Source: Caldilineaceae bacterium
GTDB lineage: Bacteria; Chloroflexota; Anaerolineae; Caldilineales; Caldilineaceae
DNA: 64,000 nucleotides
Reading direction: 5' to 3'
NCBI GenBank assembly: GCA_026645575.1
Contig: JAPKMW010000001.1
Location: 1 to 64,000 of the forward strand
Shown here: piece after piece, positions 9,497-17,719 of the stretch
How positions within the stretch are numbered: position 1 is the first letter of the stretch
Layout: each line of letters starts with the position of its first letter
The notes under the pieces: model-generated
The model's input: the letters and a program-made list of their open reading frames with translations, nothing else
What the model was told of the DNA's origin: nothing
The model's database searches: none
Position numbers and translations under genes: made by a program

Positions 9497-10720
9497 ATGT
9501 CGAGAGTTGTTTTTCTGGGTCATCCGGCACATGGGCATATTAACCCGACCTTGCCAGTGGTGGCGGAATTGGTGCGCCGGGGGGAGCAGGTCTTTTACTA
9601 TGCGACTGATCTCTTTCAGGCCAAAATCGAAGCGACGGGGGCGACCTTTCGCAGCTTTGGGCCGCAGGAGATCTTTGAACGTAAGCTGGCCTATGGCGGC
9701 ATGTTAGGGGGCATGGCCGGATTGATTGAAGCGGCAGAAGAAGTGCTGCCCGACACACTGAGCCAGGTGCGCGATGATCAGCCGGACTATCTGTTGCTGG
9801 AAGCACATAGCCTGACTGGCAATCTGGTGCAACAGATCATCAACCGACCAGCCATGACCCTCTGTTCAATGTTTGCCTTTAACGAGCGGCTCATTCCGCC
9901 GCCCCAGTTGGTGCGCTTTCTCTACGGACAAGCGCCGGCGGCAGCGGCGTTGGATGGCTTGTTGGGGTTGAATCGCTATGTGGAAGTGGCGCAGCGGATC
10001 AGCAAGCAATACGGGGTTCTTTGCCCCAACATGATCGGCTATTTGAGCAACCCGCAGCCGCTCAACATTGTCTTTACCTCGCGCTATTTCCAGATCGGCG
10101 GGGATCGCGCCTTTGATGACAGCTACAAATTTGTCGGGCCGTCAGTGATGCCACAGGCATCTATACCTACCAACGATGATTTTCCGTGGAATGCGCTCAC
10201 AGGGCAACCATTGATCTACATCTCGATGGGGACGATGTACAACGCCGAGGCCGAGTTCTATCATACCTGTTTCGACGCTTTTGCCGATAGCCCCTATCAA
10301 GTGGTGCTGTCCATCGGCCACCGCATTGGTGATGATGCCCTGCGTCCGCCGCCGGCGAATTTTATTGTGCGGCGCCATGTTCCCCAGTTAGCGCTCTTGG
10401 AGCGGGCGGCGCTCTTTGTTACCCACGGCGGCATGAACAGCGCCAACGAGGGCATTCTCTTTCATGTGCCAATGATTGTGCTGCCGCAGCAGGCGGATCA
10501 TTATGTGGTGGCGCAACGGGTAGGCGAATTGGGCGCTGGTATTGTTCTCGACCGTTCCCAAGCGACGGTTGAGCGGCTCAAAGGGTTGGCAGCTCAAGTA
10601 CTCGCTGACCCCAATTACAAACAACAATGTGAGAAGATCGCCCAAACCTTGCGTGATGGCGGTGGTTATCAGCGGGCGGCGGATGAAATTTTTGCACACA
10701 AGGGCAAGATCGGGTTGTGA
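9497..10720 (+). CDS. GT1 family (MGT-type) glycosyltransferase 2
   Basis: Second GT-B glycosyltransferase of the cluster, 407 residues. It opens MSRVVFLGHPAHGHINPTLP, the usual GHINP acceptor-domain motif, and contains VPQLALLERAALFVTHGG then MNSANEG and LPQQADH in the donor domain. The start ATG 9497 follows GGGAGAATCCT, 10 bp after the previous stop, so the two are clearly co-transcribed. It ends with the four-base overlap GTGA with the methyltransferase gene. Three paralogous glycosyltransferases suggest either a product with several sugars or different acceptor stages. Function as a glycosyltransferase is firm; sugar and acceptor are unknown. Confidence 0.88.
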   Translation: MSRVVFLGHPAHGHINPTLPVVAELVRRGEQVFYYATDLFQAKIEATGATFRSFGPQEIFERKLAYGGMLGGMAGLIEAAEEVLPDTLSQVRDDQPDYLLLEAHSLTGNLVQQIINRPAMTLCSMFAFNERLIPPPQLVRFLYGQAPAAAALDGLLGLNRYVEVAQRISKQYGVLCPNMIGYLSNPQPLNIVFTSRYFQIGGDRAFDDSYKFVGPSVMPQASIPTNDDFPWNALTGQPLIYISMGTMYNAEAEFYHTCFDAFADSPYQVVLSIGHRIGDDALRPPPANFIVRRHVPQLALLERAALFVTHGGMNSANEGILFHVPMIVLPQQADHYVVAQRVGELGAGIVLDRSQATVERLKGLAAQVLADPNYKQQCEKIAQTLRDGGGYQRAADEIFAHKGKIGL

Positions 10721-11520
10721 GTTTAACAGAAAGACACCTTATGTACCTACCGGCTCTCTACGAAAAACCAAAAGTGATTTTTGAAGTGGGCGCCCATGCC
10801 GGCGATCCCGACCTGATCGACTATTGTCGGCGCACCGGGGCGAAACTCTATATGTTTGAACCGCTGCCGGCGCGCTACCAGGAACTATGCGAGAAGACCA
10901 AAGATGTTCCCAGCATTCAGGTCTTTCCGCTGGCTGTTTCCGACTATAACGGGCGGGCCAGCTTTAATGTCGCCAATTTTGATGATTGTTCGTCGCTGCT
11001 GTCCTTTGATGAAAAGGTCAACGAGACGTGGGTCTTTAAGTGGCACCCGATTGACCGCTTTGAAATGGTGCAGCAGATTGAGGTCGAGGTGATCCGGCTG
11101 GACACGTTCATGACCCAGCATGGCATTGACCAGGTTGATTTGATCGAGATCGACACCCAAGGTCAGGATTTGCGCGTGGTGCAGTCGCTGGGCGAGAAGA
11201 TCAGCCAGGTGAAAAAGATTCAGCTAGAAGTGAATGTCTTTCATGCCCCGCTCTATAACGCCAGTTGCGGCAAGGACGAAGTGCTGAAATACTTCGCCGA
11301 TCATGCCTTTGAACCCCATCTCTCGTGGAAGCAGACGATGAACCGTGAGGAGAACATTACCTTTCGCAACAAACGCTTCTATCCCAACGCACTCTACAAC
11401 AGCGGGTTGAGTACATTGGAAGCGGTGACGCAAAAGGGCTACTACACCTCGGCGCGCTTTTTTATCATTTCCAAACGGGTTTCCGGTATTTTGTTACAGA
11501 AGATTTTGAAGCGAAGTTAG
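10717..11520 (+). CDS. FkbM-family SAM-dependent methyltransferase
   Basis: About 267 residues. The SAM-binding motif I is VIFEVGAHAGDPD, followed by KLYMFEPLPARYQEL (acidic residue after strand 2) and the FkbM-type segments VEVIRLDTF and DLIEIDTQGQDLRV. FkbM enzymes O-methylate sugars or polyketide hydroxyls, so a sugar of the glycosylated product is a plausible target. I use the GTG at 10717, which overlaps the upstream stop; an ATG at 10741 (MYLPALYEKPK) is an alternative, since neither has a strong ribosome-binding site. The C-terminal 70 residues, up to LLQKILKRS, are basic. Confidence 0.85.
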   Translation: MSLTERHLMYLPALYEKPKVIFEVGAHAGDPDLIDYCRRTGAKLYMFEPLPARYQELCEKTKDVPSIQVFPLAVSDYNGRASFNVANFDDCSSLLSFDEKVNETWVFKWHPIDRFEMVQQIEVEVIRLDTFMTQHGIDQVDLIEIDTQGQDLRVVQSLGEKISQVKKIQLEVNVFHAPLYNASCGKDEVLKYFADHAFEPHLSWKQTMNREENITFRNKRFYPNALYNSGLSTLEAVTQKGYYTSARFFIISKRVSGILLQKILKRS

Positions 11521-11523
11521 TCT

Positions 11524-11592
11524 GTAGGGGCGTCCCCTTGCGGGCGCCCTGTTTGGCAAGAACCAGGGGCGCCCGCAAGGGGACGCCCCTAC
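11524..11592. repeat. Inverted repeat, GGGGCGTCCCC family
   Basis: Near-perfect 27-28 base arms beginning GTAGGGGCGTCCCCTTGC flank a short loop. The hairpin is GC-rich and lies directly after the methyltransferase stop. It may serve as a transcription end or RNA-stability element; it has no T-run. Confidence 0.85.
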
Positions 11593-11621
11593 GGACTACC
11601 TACCTGGAAGGTAAAACATTT

Positions 11622-12656
11622 ATGAAAGTTTTAGTAACTGGCGGCTGTGGCTTTCTTGGTTTTCACGTCTGTACTCATTTTCGCCAGCAGGGCGCGGAAG
11701 TGATTGCTTATGATAGCATGGCCAAACATGAATTTGCCCGCAATCCCTACATGCGACCGGAAGCGCGCGACCATAATCGCCAGGCATTAGAAGCGCTGGG
11801 TGTACAGATTGTAGTGGAGGATATTCGCCACAAAGAGGCGCTGGTCGAGTATACGAGCGGCTGTGACTATCTCTGTCACACGGCGGCGCAACCGGCCATG
11901 ACTATCTCGTGGGAAGACCCGGAGTTGGACTTTACCACCAACACACGTGGCACCTTTAACGTGCTGGAAGCGGCGCGCTTGCACAAGATCCCGGTTGCGA
12001 TCTGTTCCAGCATTCACACCTTTGGGCCAGATCGCATCAATGCTTCGTTGACAGAAGCGGAGACGCGCTATGTGCGCAATCCTGTCACCATTGACGAAGA
12101 GGAGCCGCTGTTGCAAGGAACGGTGACGCCGCTCCATGCTTCTAAACGGAGCAATGAAATTTACCTGCAAGCTTATGTTGATACCTATAAACTCAAAGCA
12201 GCCTGTTTCCGCTTAACCGGCATCTATGGCCCCAACCAATTTGGCGGCGAGGATCATGGCTGGGTGGCAAACTTTGCCATTCGCACGTTGTTGGGCTTGC
12301 CGCTCACCATCTTTGGCACCGGCAAACAATTGCGCGACATTCTCTATGCCGGCGACGCGGCGGCGGCGTTTGACGCCTTCTACCATGCGCCGGAGCCAGG
12401 CATCTATAACCTGGGGGGCGGGCCGGCCAATATGATCTCGCTGATCGAGTGTATTGACCTCATTCAGGAAATTCTCGAACAAAAGGCCGATGTTACCTTT
12501 AAGGACGGTCGCTTTGGCGATTTACGCTATTTTGTGACGAACTATGACAAATTTCACAAAGCCACCGGCTGGCAACCCCAAGTCCGTCCAGAACAAGGCG
12601 TCACCCAGTTGATCCAGTGGTTGCAACAGACACCGGATCTCTTTGTCACACAATAA
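11622..12656 (+). CDS. NAD-dependent epimerase/dehydratase (extended SDR) 1
   Basis: A 344-residue sugar-nucleotide enzyme of the extended SDR class. The Rossmann motif is VTGGCGFLGFHV and the NNAG-like motif is CHTAAQP. The usual YxxxK dyad reads LHASK, so the catalytic Tyr position is occupied by Leu. The Lys and the following SNEIYLQAY helix are kept, as are the RLTGIYGPNQFGG and LRDILYAGDAA substrate-side motifs. Loss of Tyr could mean a changed chemistry or a binding role. Start at ATG 11622 (MKVLVTGG); the longer upstream frame lies in the palindrome. Likely makes or modifies the NDP-sugar used by the neighbouring glycosyltransferases (inference). Confidence 0.85.
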   Translation: MKVLVTGGCGFLGFHVCTHFRQQGAEVIAYDSMAKHEFARNPYMRPEARDHNRQALEALGVQIVVEDIRHKEALVEYTSGCDYLCHTAAQPAMTISWEDPELDFTTNTRGTFNVLEAARLHKIPVAICSSIHTFGPDRINASLTEAETRYVRNPVTIDEEEPLLQGTVTPLHASKRSNEIYLQAYVDTYKLKAACFRLTGIYGPNQFGGEDHGWVANFAIRTLLGLPLTIFGTGKQLRDILYAGDAAAAFDAFYHAPEPGIYNLGGGPANMISLIECIDLIQEILEQKADVTFKDGRFGDLRYFVTNYDKFHKATGWQPQVRPEQGVTQLIQWLQQTPDLFVTQ

Positions 12657-12660
12657 GGGT

Positions 12661-12785
12661 TGTTAGTTGGGTATTGAATATTGGGTATTGAATATTGGGT
12701 ATTGGTTACTCAAACATAAATATCTAATATCCAATACCCAATATCTTGATTCGCCAAGCTGCTTTGGGGGCTGACTAACACCCAA
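12661..12785. repeat. Low-complexity palindromic spacer (TATTGGGTATTG units)
   Basis: Left units GGGTATTGAATATT and right units AATATCCAATACCC form a long imperfect hairpin filling most of the gap between the SDR and nucleotidyltransferase genes. Similar units fill 32206-32280 and 38620-38722. The ribosome-binding site AAAGGAG follows at 12794. Confidence 0.75.
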
Positions 12786-12807
12786 TAATAACTAAAGGAG
12801 TTGCTTG

Positions 12808-13563
12808 ATGAAAGCACTGATTTTGGCGGCCGGCAAAGGCACCCGCTTTAATGGCAGTCGCAACGATCATTTTGGCACGCCACAAGAACCGGCGCACAAG
12901 TGTCTCACCCAGATCGGTCATCGGCGCGTGGCGGATTTTAGCCTGGATACGGCAGTTGAGCTTGGGGTGGACGAGATTGTGTTGGTGGTCGGCTTTCTAG
13001 CCGAGACGGTGCGGGCGGCCTATGGGGACGCTTACCGGGGCGTGCCGATCACCTATGCCTATCAACAGGAACAGCGGGGGCTGGTCCATGCCATGATGTG
13101 CGGGCGCGAGGCGCTGGGTGCTGCCGACTTCTGGCTCTTCCTGGGCGATGAGATCCTGGTAGACGCCAACCACCACCTGATGCAGCAGCGCTTTGCGGAT
13201 GAAGAAGCCTTTCTGATCTGTGGCATGGTGCCGAGCAAAGAGCCGGAACGGATTCGCCGAAATTATACGCTGGCCTTTGATGAAGAGACGCGCCAGGTCT
13301 GGCGGCTGGTGGAAAAGCCGGTGCGCCCCTTTACCCCCTATATCGGCACAGGACACTGTGTCTTTCGTAATGAAATCCTGCGCTATATGGATCTCATGCC
13401 CACTGATCCACGCACCGGCAACAAAGAACTGGCCGGTTTGATCCAATATGCCATCGATGTTGGAGAAAAAGTTCTCTGCCACAGCTTTGATGAGATGTTT
13501 CACTACGTCAACATCAATATGTATGAGGATTATTTGAAGTTGGAAGCAATGTTGGTTGGTTAA
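12808..13563 (+). CDS. Sugar nucleotidyltransferase (NTP_transferase fold)
   Basis: A 251-residue enzyme that should activate a sugar-1-phosphate with an NTP. The nucleotide-binding loop is MKALILAAGKGTRF, followed by EPAHKCLTQIG with the conserved Lys, FWLFLGDEILVD with the metal-binding Asp, VWRLVEKP and YIGTGHCVF. Length suits a RfbA/GCD1-like core without the C-terminal left-handed helix. The gap between GTRF and PAHK (NGSRNDHFGTPQE) is longer and more polar than usual. Start at ATG 12808 behind AAAGGAG. It likely supplies NDP-sugar to the three glycosyltransferases, with the two SDR enzymes acting after it. Base and sugar specificity cannot be read from the sequence. Confidence 0.85.
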   Translation: MKALILAAGKGTRFNGSRNDHFGTPQEPAHKCLTQIGHRRVADFSLDTAVELGVDEIVLVVGFLAETVRAAYGDAYRGVPITYAYQQEQRGLVHAMMCGREALGAADFWLFLGDEILVDANHHLMQQRFADEEAFLICGMVPSKEPERIRRNYTLAFDEETRQVWRLVEKPVRPFTPYIGTGHCVFRNEILRYMDLMPTDPRTGNKELAGLIQYAIDVGEKVLCHSFDEMFHYVNINMYEDYLKLEAMLVG

Positions 13564-13580
13564 AAGGAAACGCCAAACCC

Positions 13581-13636
13581 GCTCTCAGCCAGTCCGTGAC
13601 CGGCGACCGGATGCCGGTCACGGACTGGCTGAGAGC
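13581..13636. repeat. Perfect 24-bp inverted repeat, GTCCGTGAC family
   Basis: Arms at 13581-13604 and 13613-13636 (GCTCTCAGCCAGTCCGTGAC and so on) with an 8-base loop. The inner sequence GTCCGTGAC..GTCACGGAC recurs at 30842-30900 and 39247-39302, while the outer bases differ. Confidence 0.9.
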
Positions 13637-13668
13637 AGACCATGTTGTTACAGGGGAAGGAGAATTTT

Positions 13669-14889
13669 GTGTCAACGGCTGTTGTACTTTGTTACCCAAC
13701 CCACGGTCATGTTGCGCCCAAGTTGGCGGTGGTGGAAGAGTTGGTGCGGCGGGGCGAGCGGGTGGTTTACTACTCGGCGGAACGGTCACGGGCGCGCATT
13801 GAGCAGACCGGCGCTGAATTTCGCGCCTATGCCTATGACCACAATGCCTTCGATCCCTACCCGCCGACCGAAGGGTTGTTTAGTGATATGGAGCGGCTAC
13901 TCAAGTTGAGTGAGGCGCTCTTGCCAGATCTCTTGACCGAGGTGCGCGATCTGCAACCGGAGTACCTGTTGCTTGATTCCAAAAGCATCTGGGGCAATCT
14001 GGTTGGTCAGATTCTCAACGTGCCGGCTGCGACGCTCTCGGTGGTCTTTGCGCTGCACGAAGCGTTGGTCAATGCCGAGTATCTGGTGCCGCGCTTGTAT
14101 GGCGGCGCGTCGCCAGAGGTGTTGCAACGCGCCTTGCTGCATCTGCATAACTACTTTGAAATTGCCCAGCGGGTTGACCGGCACTATGGCACCCGTTGCC
14201 CGAATCTGGTGCAATTTCTCGGCAACCCACAGCCGCTCAACATCATCTTCACCTCGCAACTCTTTCAATTGGGCGGGGAGCATTTTGATGAACGTTATAA
14301 ATTTGTCGGCCCATCGCTTGGAGCGCGACCGCCGGTCAGCGACTTTCCCTTCCACCAGTTGAGTGGCGCACCATTGGTCTACATTTCGATGGGGACGGTC
14401 TTTAATGAATTGCCGGCGTTTTACCGCGCCTGCTTCGCCGCCTTTGCGGAAATGCCTTATCAGGTGGTAATGGCGATTGGCAAGAACACAGATCGTAGCC
14501 AATTGGGCGAGCCGCCAGCGAACTTTATCGTTAGTGATTTTGTCCCGCAGTTGGAGATTCTCGAACGGGCCGCCCTCTTTATCACCCACGGCGGCATGAA
14601 CAGCGCCAATGAAGGCTTGCTCTATGGTGTGCCGTTGCTGGTGGTGCCACAGCGGGGCGATCAATATATGGTCGCTGGGCGCGTGGCGGAGTTGAGCGCC
14701 GGGTTGCCACTCTTTACACCAGAGGCCACCCCGGAACGGCTGCGGGGCATGGTGGCCCACATTTTGGCCGAACCGCGCTTTAAGCAGGGGGCGCAACGAT
14801 TGAGCCAGTCGCTCAAAGAAGCCGGCGGCTATCGACGGGCCGCCGATGAGATTTTTCATTTCAAGCAGAAAATGGGAATGGGTTCATGA
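13669..14889 (+). CDS. GT1 family (MGT-type) glycosyltransferase 3
   Basis: Third GT-B glycosyltransferase, 406 residues. The acceptor-side start is [18 protein letters not shown] and the donor-side motif is [18 protein letters not shown] then MNSANEG and VPQRGDQ. I choose GTG 13669 because it stands 6-7 bases after GGGGAAGGAG and aligns with the starts of the other two paralogues; ATG 13642 lies against the palindrome and has no ribosome-binding site. The stop overlaps the next gene (ATGA), showing translational coupling with the second SDR. Probably a later glycosylation step of the same product. Confidence 0.87.
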   Translation: MSTAVVLCYPTHGHVAPKLAVVEELVRRGERVVYYSAERSRARIEQTGAEFRAYAYDHNAFDPYPPTEGLFSDMERLLKLSEALLPDLLTEVRDLQPEYLLLDSKSIWGNLVGQILNVPAATLSVVFALHEALVNAEYLVPRLYGGASPEVLQRALLHLHNYFEIAQRVDRHYGTRCPNLVQFLGNPQPLNIIFTSQLFQLGGEHFDERYKFVGPSLGARPPVSDFPFHQLSGAPLVYISMGTVFNELPAFYRACFAAFAEMPYQVVMAIGKNTDRSQLGEPPANFIVSDFVPQLEILERAALFITHGGMNSANEGLLYGVPLLVVPQRGDQYMVAGRVAELSAGLPLFTPEATPERLRGMVAHILAEPRFKQGAQRLSQSLKEAGGYRRAADEIFHFKQKMGMGS

Positions 14890-15965
14890 GTGTAGCAATT
14901 GTCACCGGTTCAGCCGGCTTGATCGGGTCAGAGGCTGTCAGCTTTTTTGCCGGGTTGGGGATGGATGTCGTCGGCATCGACAACGATATGCGGCGCTATT
15001 TCTTTGGGGAAAGCGCCTCGACGCACTGGAATCGGGTGCGCCTGGAAGAGACTGTGGCGCGCTATGAACACCAGACGGCGGATATTCGCGACCAGGAGGC
15101 GATCAATCGGATCTTTCAGCACTATGGGCGGCAGATCGCGCTCATCATTCATACAGCGGCGCAACCGTCACATGACTGGGCGGTGCGGGAACCGCACACG
15201 GACTTTGCCGTCAACGCCACCGGCACCCTCAATCTGTTGGAAGCAGCGCGGCACTATGCGCCCCAGAGTGTCTTTATCTTTACCTCCACCAACAAGGTCT
15301 ATGGCGACACACCAAACCGCTTGCCATTGGTTGAAGAAGCCAGGCGTTGGGAGATTGACCCGAACCATCCCTATACAAAGGGCATCAGCGAAGATATGTC
15401 GCTGGACCAGACAATGCACAGCCTCTTTGGCGCCTCCAAAGTGGCGGCGGACGTGTTGGTGCAGGAGTATGGTCATTACTTTGAGTTGCCGACCGCCTGT
15501 TTCCGCTGTGGTTGTCTCACGGGGCCACACCACGCCGGCGCCCAGTTACATGGCTTTCTGGCCTATCTCATGCGCTGTACAGCCACGGGAACGCCCTACA
15601 CCATCTATGGTTATAAGGGCAAACAGGTGCGCGACAATATTCACAGCGCCGATTTAATTCGTGCCTTCTACGAATTTTATCGCGCCCCGCGCATTGCCGA
15701 GGTCTACAACATGGGAGGGGGTCGCACCAGCAACTGCTCTATGCTGGAAGCGATTGATCTCTGCCAGGAGATCACTGGTCGCCCGCTGACCTGGCGCTAT
15801 TCGGAAGAGAATCGGCTGGGCGATCACATCTGGTGGATCAGTGATTTGCGCAAGTTCCAGAGCCACTACCCAGCCTGGCAAGTTACGCATGATGTCCCGG
15901 CCATCTTGCGCGAAATCTACGAAGCCAACCGGGAACGGTGGCAGGATGGAGCGAGGGTCGGGTAG
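14886..15965 (+). CDS. NAD-dependent epimerase (extended SDR) 2, CDP-paratose epimerase-like
   Basis: A 359-residue extended SDR. The Rossmann motif is [13 protein letters not shown], the second motif is [12 protein letters not shown], and the catalytic segment is [14 protein letters not shown], with Phe where SDRs usually have Tyr. Motifs [21 protein letters not shown] and [12 protein letters not shown] resemble a family annotated as CDP-paratose 2-epimerase-like, in which, as I recall, the Phe is usual. Translationally coupled to the third glycosyltransferase. Together with the SDR at 11622 and the nucleotidyltransferase it forms a small sugar-nucleotide set. The C-terminus ARVG-stop is supplied by a TCGGGTAG sequence resembling the repeat arms. 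Confidence 0.85.
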   Translation: MSVAIVTGSAGLIGSEAVSFFAGLGMDVVGIDNDMRRYFFGESASTHWNRVRLEETVARYEHQTADIRDQEAINRIFQHYGRQIALIIHTAAQPSHDWAVREPHTDFAVNATGTLNLLEAARHYAPQSVFIFTSTNKVYGDTPNRLPLVEEARRWEIDPNHPYTKGISEDMSLDQTMHSLFGASKVAADVLVQEYGHYFELPTACFRCGCLTGPHHAGAQLHGFLAYLMRCTATGTPYTIYGYKGKQVRDNIHSADLIRAFYEFYRAPRIAEVYNMGGGRTSNCSMLEAIDLCQEITGRPLTWRYSEENRLGDHIWWISDLRKFQSHYPAWQVTHDVPAILREIYEANRERWQDGARVG

Positions 15966-16001
15966 TACGACAACGTTAGATTCGCGATCGCGCCACCGGC
16001 C

Positions 16002-16068
16002 GACCTCCGGGAAGGGGTCAGGCACAATCGCCAAATTTGGGAAACCGTCTGACCCCTTCCCGGAGGTC
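16002..16068. repeat. Inverted repeat, GACCTCCGGGA family
   Basis: Arms of 19 bases (16002-16020 and 16050-16068) around a 29-base loop. The outer GACCTCCGGGA is shared with the repeat at 49357-49467. It lies at the head of the 314-base gap before the transporter gene. Confidence 0.85.
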
Positions 16069-16092
16069 TACTTGTAATGTAACCTTGTCGTA

Positions 16093-16263
16093 GTAGTTAG
16101 TTAGTTGGGTAGTTAGTTGGGTAGTTAGTTGGGTAATTAGTATTATATCAGTTTAACAAAATTAAAACTATCGATTTGCAGAATTGATGCCACCGATCTA
16201 TGATGCGGCTTACGGATTTTCCAGAAAACCAACCAACTAACTAATCAACTACCCATCTACCCG
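16093..16263. repeat. Long-range low-complexity palindrome around an AT-rich middle
   Basis: TAGTTAGTTGGG units (16093-16140) pair with CAACCAACTAACTAATCAAC units (16229-16263). The roughly 90 bases between them are AT-rich and contain no recognisable gene; they could hold the promoter of the MFS gene. I see no convincing -35/-10 pair. Confidence 0.6.
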
Positions 16264-16279
16264 CCCAAAGGAAATCATT

Positions 16280-17623
16280 ATGGAAACACCAAAAGTCACT
16301 GCATCACCGGCAGAATCAGAACCGCTACAGAAATGGCCGCTTTGGGTCTGGTTTTTGCCATTTTTGTTTGCCCTAAAATTGCCCCCGCTCAATCGTTATC
16401 AGTGGCGGCTGCTGGGGTTGGTAGGCTTTGCTTCCCTCTTCAACCGCTACGACTTGGCGATTTTGCAGATGGCGCTGCCCCAAATTCAGAGCAATCTGGG
16501 CATTACCGACGCCCAGTTAAGCAATACGATTGCCATTATTCAACTTGGCTCATTGCCGGCCTTTTTACTCATGTTGGCAGCGGATCGAATCGGACGACGG
16601 CGGCTGTTGCTCTTTACGATCCTGGGCTATACGATCCTCACCGGGGCGACGGCGTTGGCAACTTCGGTGCCAATGTTTGTGACGTTGCAATTCTTCTCGC
16701 GCATGTTTGTCACGGCGGAGATGTTGCTTTCGGCGGTGGTGATTGCCGAAGAGTTTCCGCCGAATGCCCGTGGCCGAGGTATCGGCGCGCTGGCAGCAAT
16801 GGCCGCCACTGGTTTTGGGCTGGCGGCGCTCTTTTTTGCCTTTATCGATGTCATGCCCTTTGGCTGGCGCTCACTCTATATCATCGGCTTTTTCCCGCTG
16901 GTAATTCTAGCAAGTTTGCGGCGCAACCTGCCGGAGACAGCCCAATTTCAAAAGCAACAAGCACTACGAGCGCAAAATAACGAGGGGGTGGAAGAACCGT
17001 TTATGGCGAATCTGCAACCGGTCATCGACCTGGTGCGCGCTTATCCGGCCCGCTTCTGGGCGATTACAGCCATTGTCTTTATCTATACCTTTGCCGCCGA
17101 AGTGGCCTTTTTCTATGACCCGACCTATTTGCAACAGGCGCATGGTTGGCAGCCGTGGCATATCAGCATCCTGACCATGGCCGGCGGTTTTCTGGCGCTC
17201 TTTGGCAATACACTGGCCGGCAATGTCGGTGACTTGTTAGGGCGTAAACGGGCGGCCATTCTTTTTCTAAGTTGTATGCCGATCTTGATCACTTTCTTTT
17301 ATAATGGCGGCGGCTGGATCTTGCCATTACTCTGGGTCATGATGCTTTTTGGCATGATGGGCATCAACGTTTCGGTGGACACCCTCAGCACCGAACTCTA
17401 CCCGACTTCGTATCGCTCGACAGCGGCAGGGGCGCGGGCGTTGGTGGCGGCAGCAGGGGCGGCCTTGAGTCAGGCGGTACATGGCATCTTCTTTGGCTTT
17501 GTCGGCTCCCAATGGGTTGCCGTTAGCTTTATGTCCGCCTTTATTTTGATCACCCCCTTTATCGTCGCACGCTTGCCTGAAACAAGTGGCCTTGCATTAG
17601 ACGAAATCGCGCCTGAACGCTAG
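16280..17623 (+). CDS. Major facilitator superfamily transporter
   Basis: A 447-residue membrane protein with about 12 hydrophobic segments. The loop-2 signature reads AADRIGRRRLLL, close to the MFS G-x-x-x-D-R-x-G-R-R motif, and a second copy, GNVGDLLGRKRAA, starts the second half. The central cytoplasmic loop holds ETAQFQKQQALRAQNNEGVEE. It lies after the glycosyltransferase/SDR set in the same direction, so export of the glycosylated product is the simplest role; uptake of a sugar or acid is equally possible from sequence alone. Start at ATG 16280 behind AAAGGAAATC. Confidence 0.85.
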   Translation: METPKVTASPAESEPLQKWPLWVWFLPFLFALKLPPLNRYQWRLLGLVGFASLFNRYDLAILQMALPQIQSNLGITDAQLSNTIAIIQLGSLPAFLLMLAADRIGRRRLLLFTILGYTILTGATALATSVPMFVTLQFFSRMFVTAEMLLSAVVIAEEFPPNARGRGIGALAAMAATGFGLAALFFAFIDVMPFGWRSLYIIGFFPLVILASLRRNLPETAQFQKQQALRAQNNEGVEEPFMANLQPVIDLVRAYPARFWAITAIVFIYTFAAEVAFFYDPTYLQQAHGWQPWHISILTMAGGFLALFGNTLAGNVGDLLGRKRAAILFLSCMPILITFFYNGGGWILPLLWVMMLFGMMGINVSVDTLSTELYPTSYRSTAAGARALVAAAGAALSQAVHGIFFGFVGSQWVAVSFMSAFILITPFIVARLPETSGLALDEIAPER

Positions 17624-17626
17624 AAT

Positions 17627-17710
17627 GGGTTAGTTAGTTGGTTAGCTTCTGTGTAGCCAACCGAGCAACCAACTAACCAACGAACCAACCAACTAACTAA
17701 CTAATTAATT
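17627..17710. repeat. Low-complexity palindromic spacer (GGTTAGTTAGTT units)
   Basis: GGTTAGTTAGTTGG units pair with CCAACTAACTAAC units, filling nearly the whole 96-base gap between the transporter and the SPFH gene, and leaving no recognisable ribosome-binding site for the latter. Confidence 0.75.
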
Positions 17711-17719
17711 ACCGATATA

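Noticed and set aside
13897..14859. A 320-codon open frame on the minus strand
   Set aside because: It is the shadow of glycosyltransferase 3 and has no recognisable motif.
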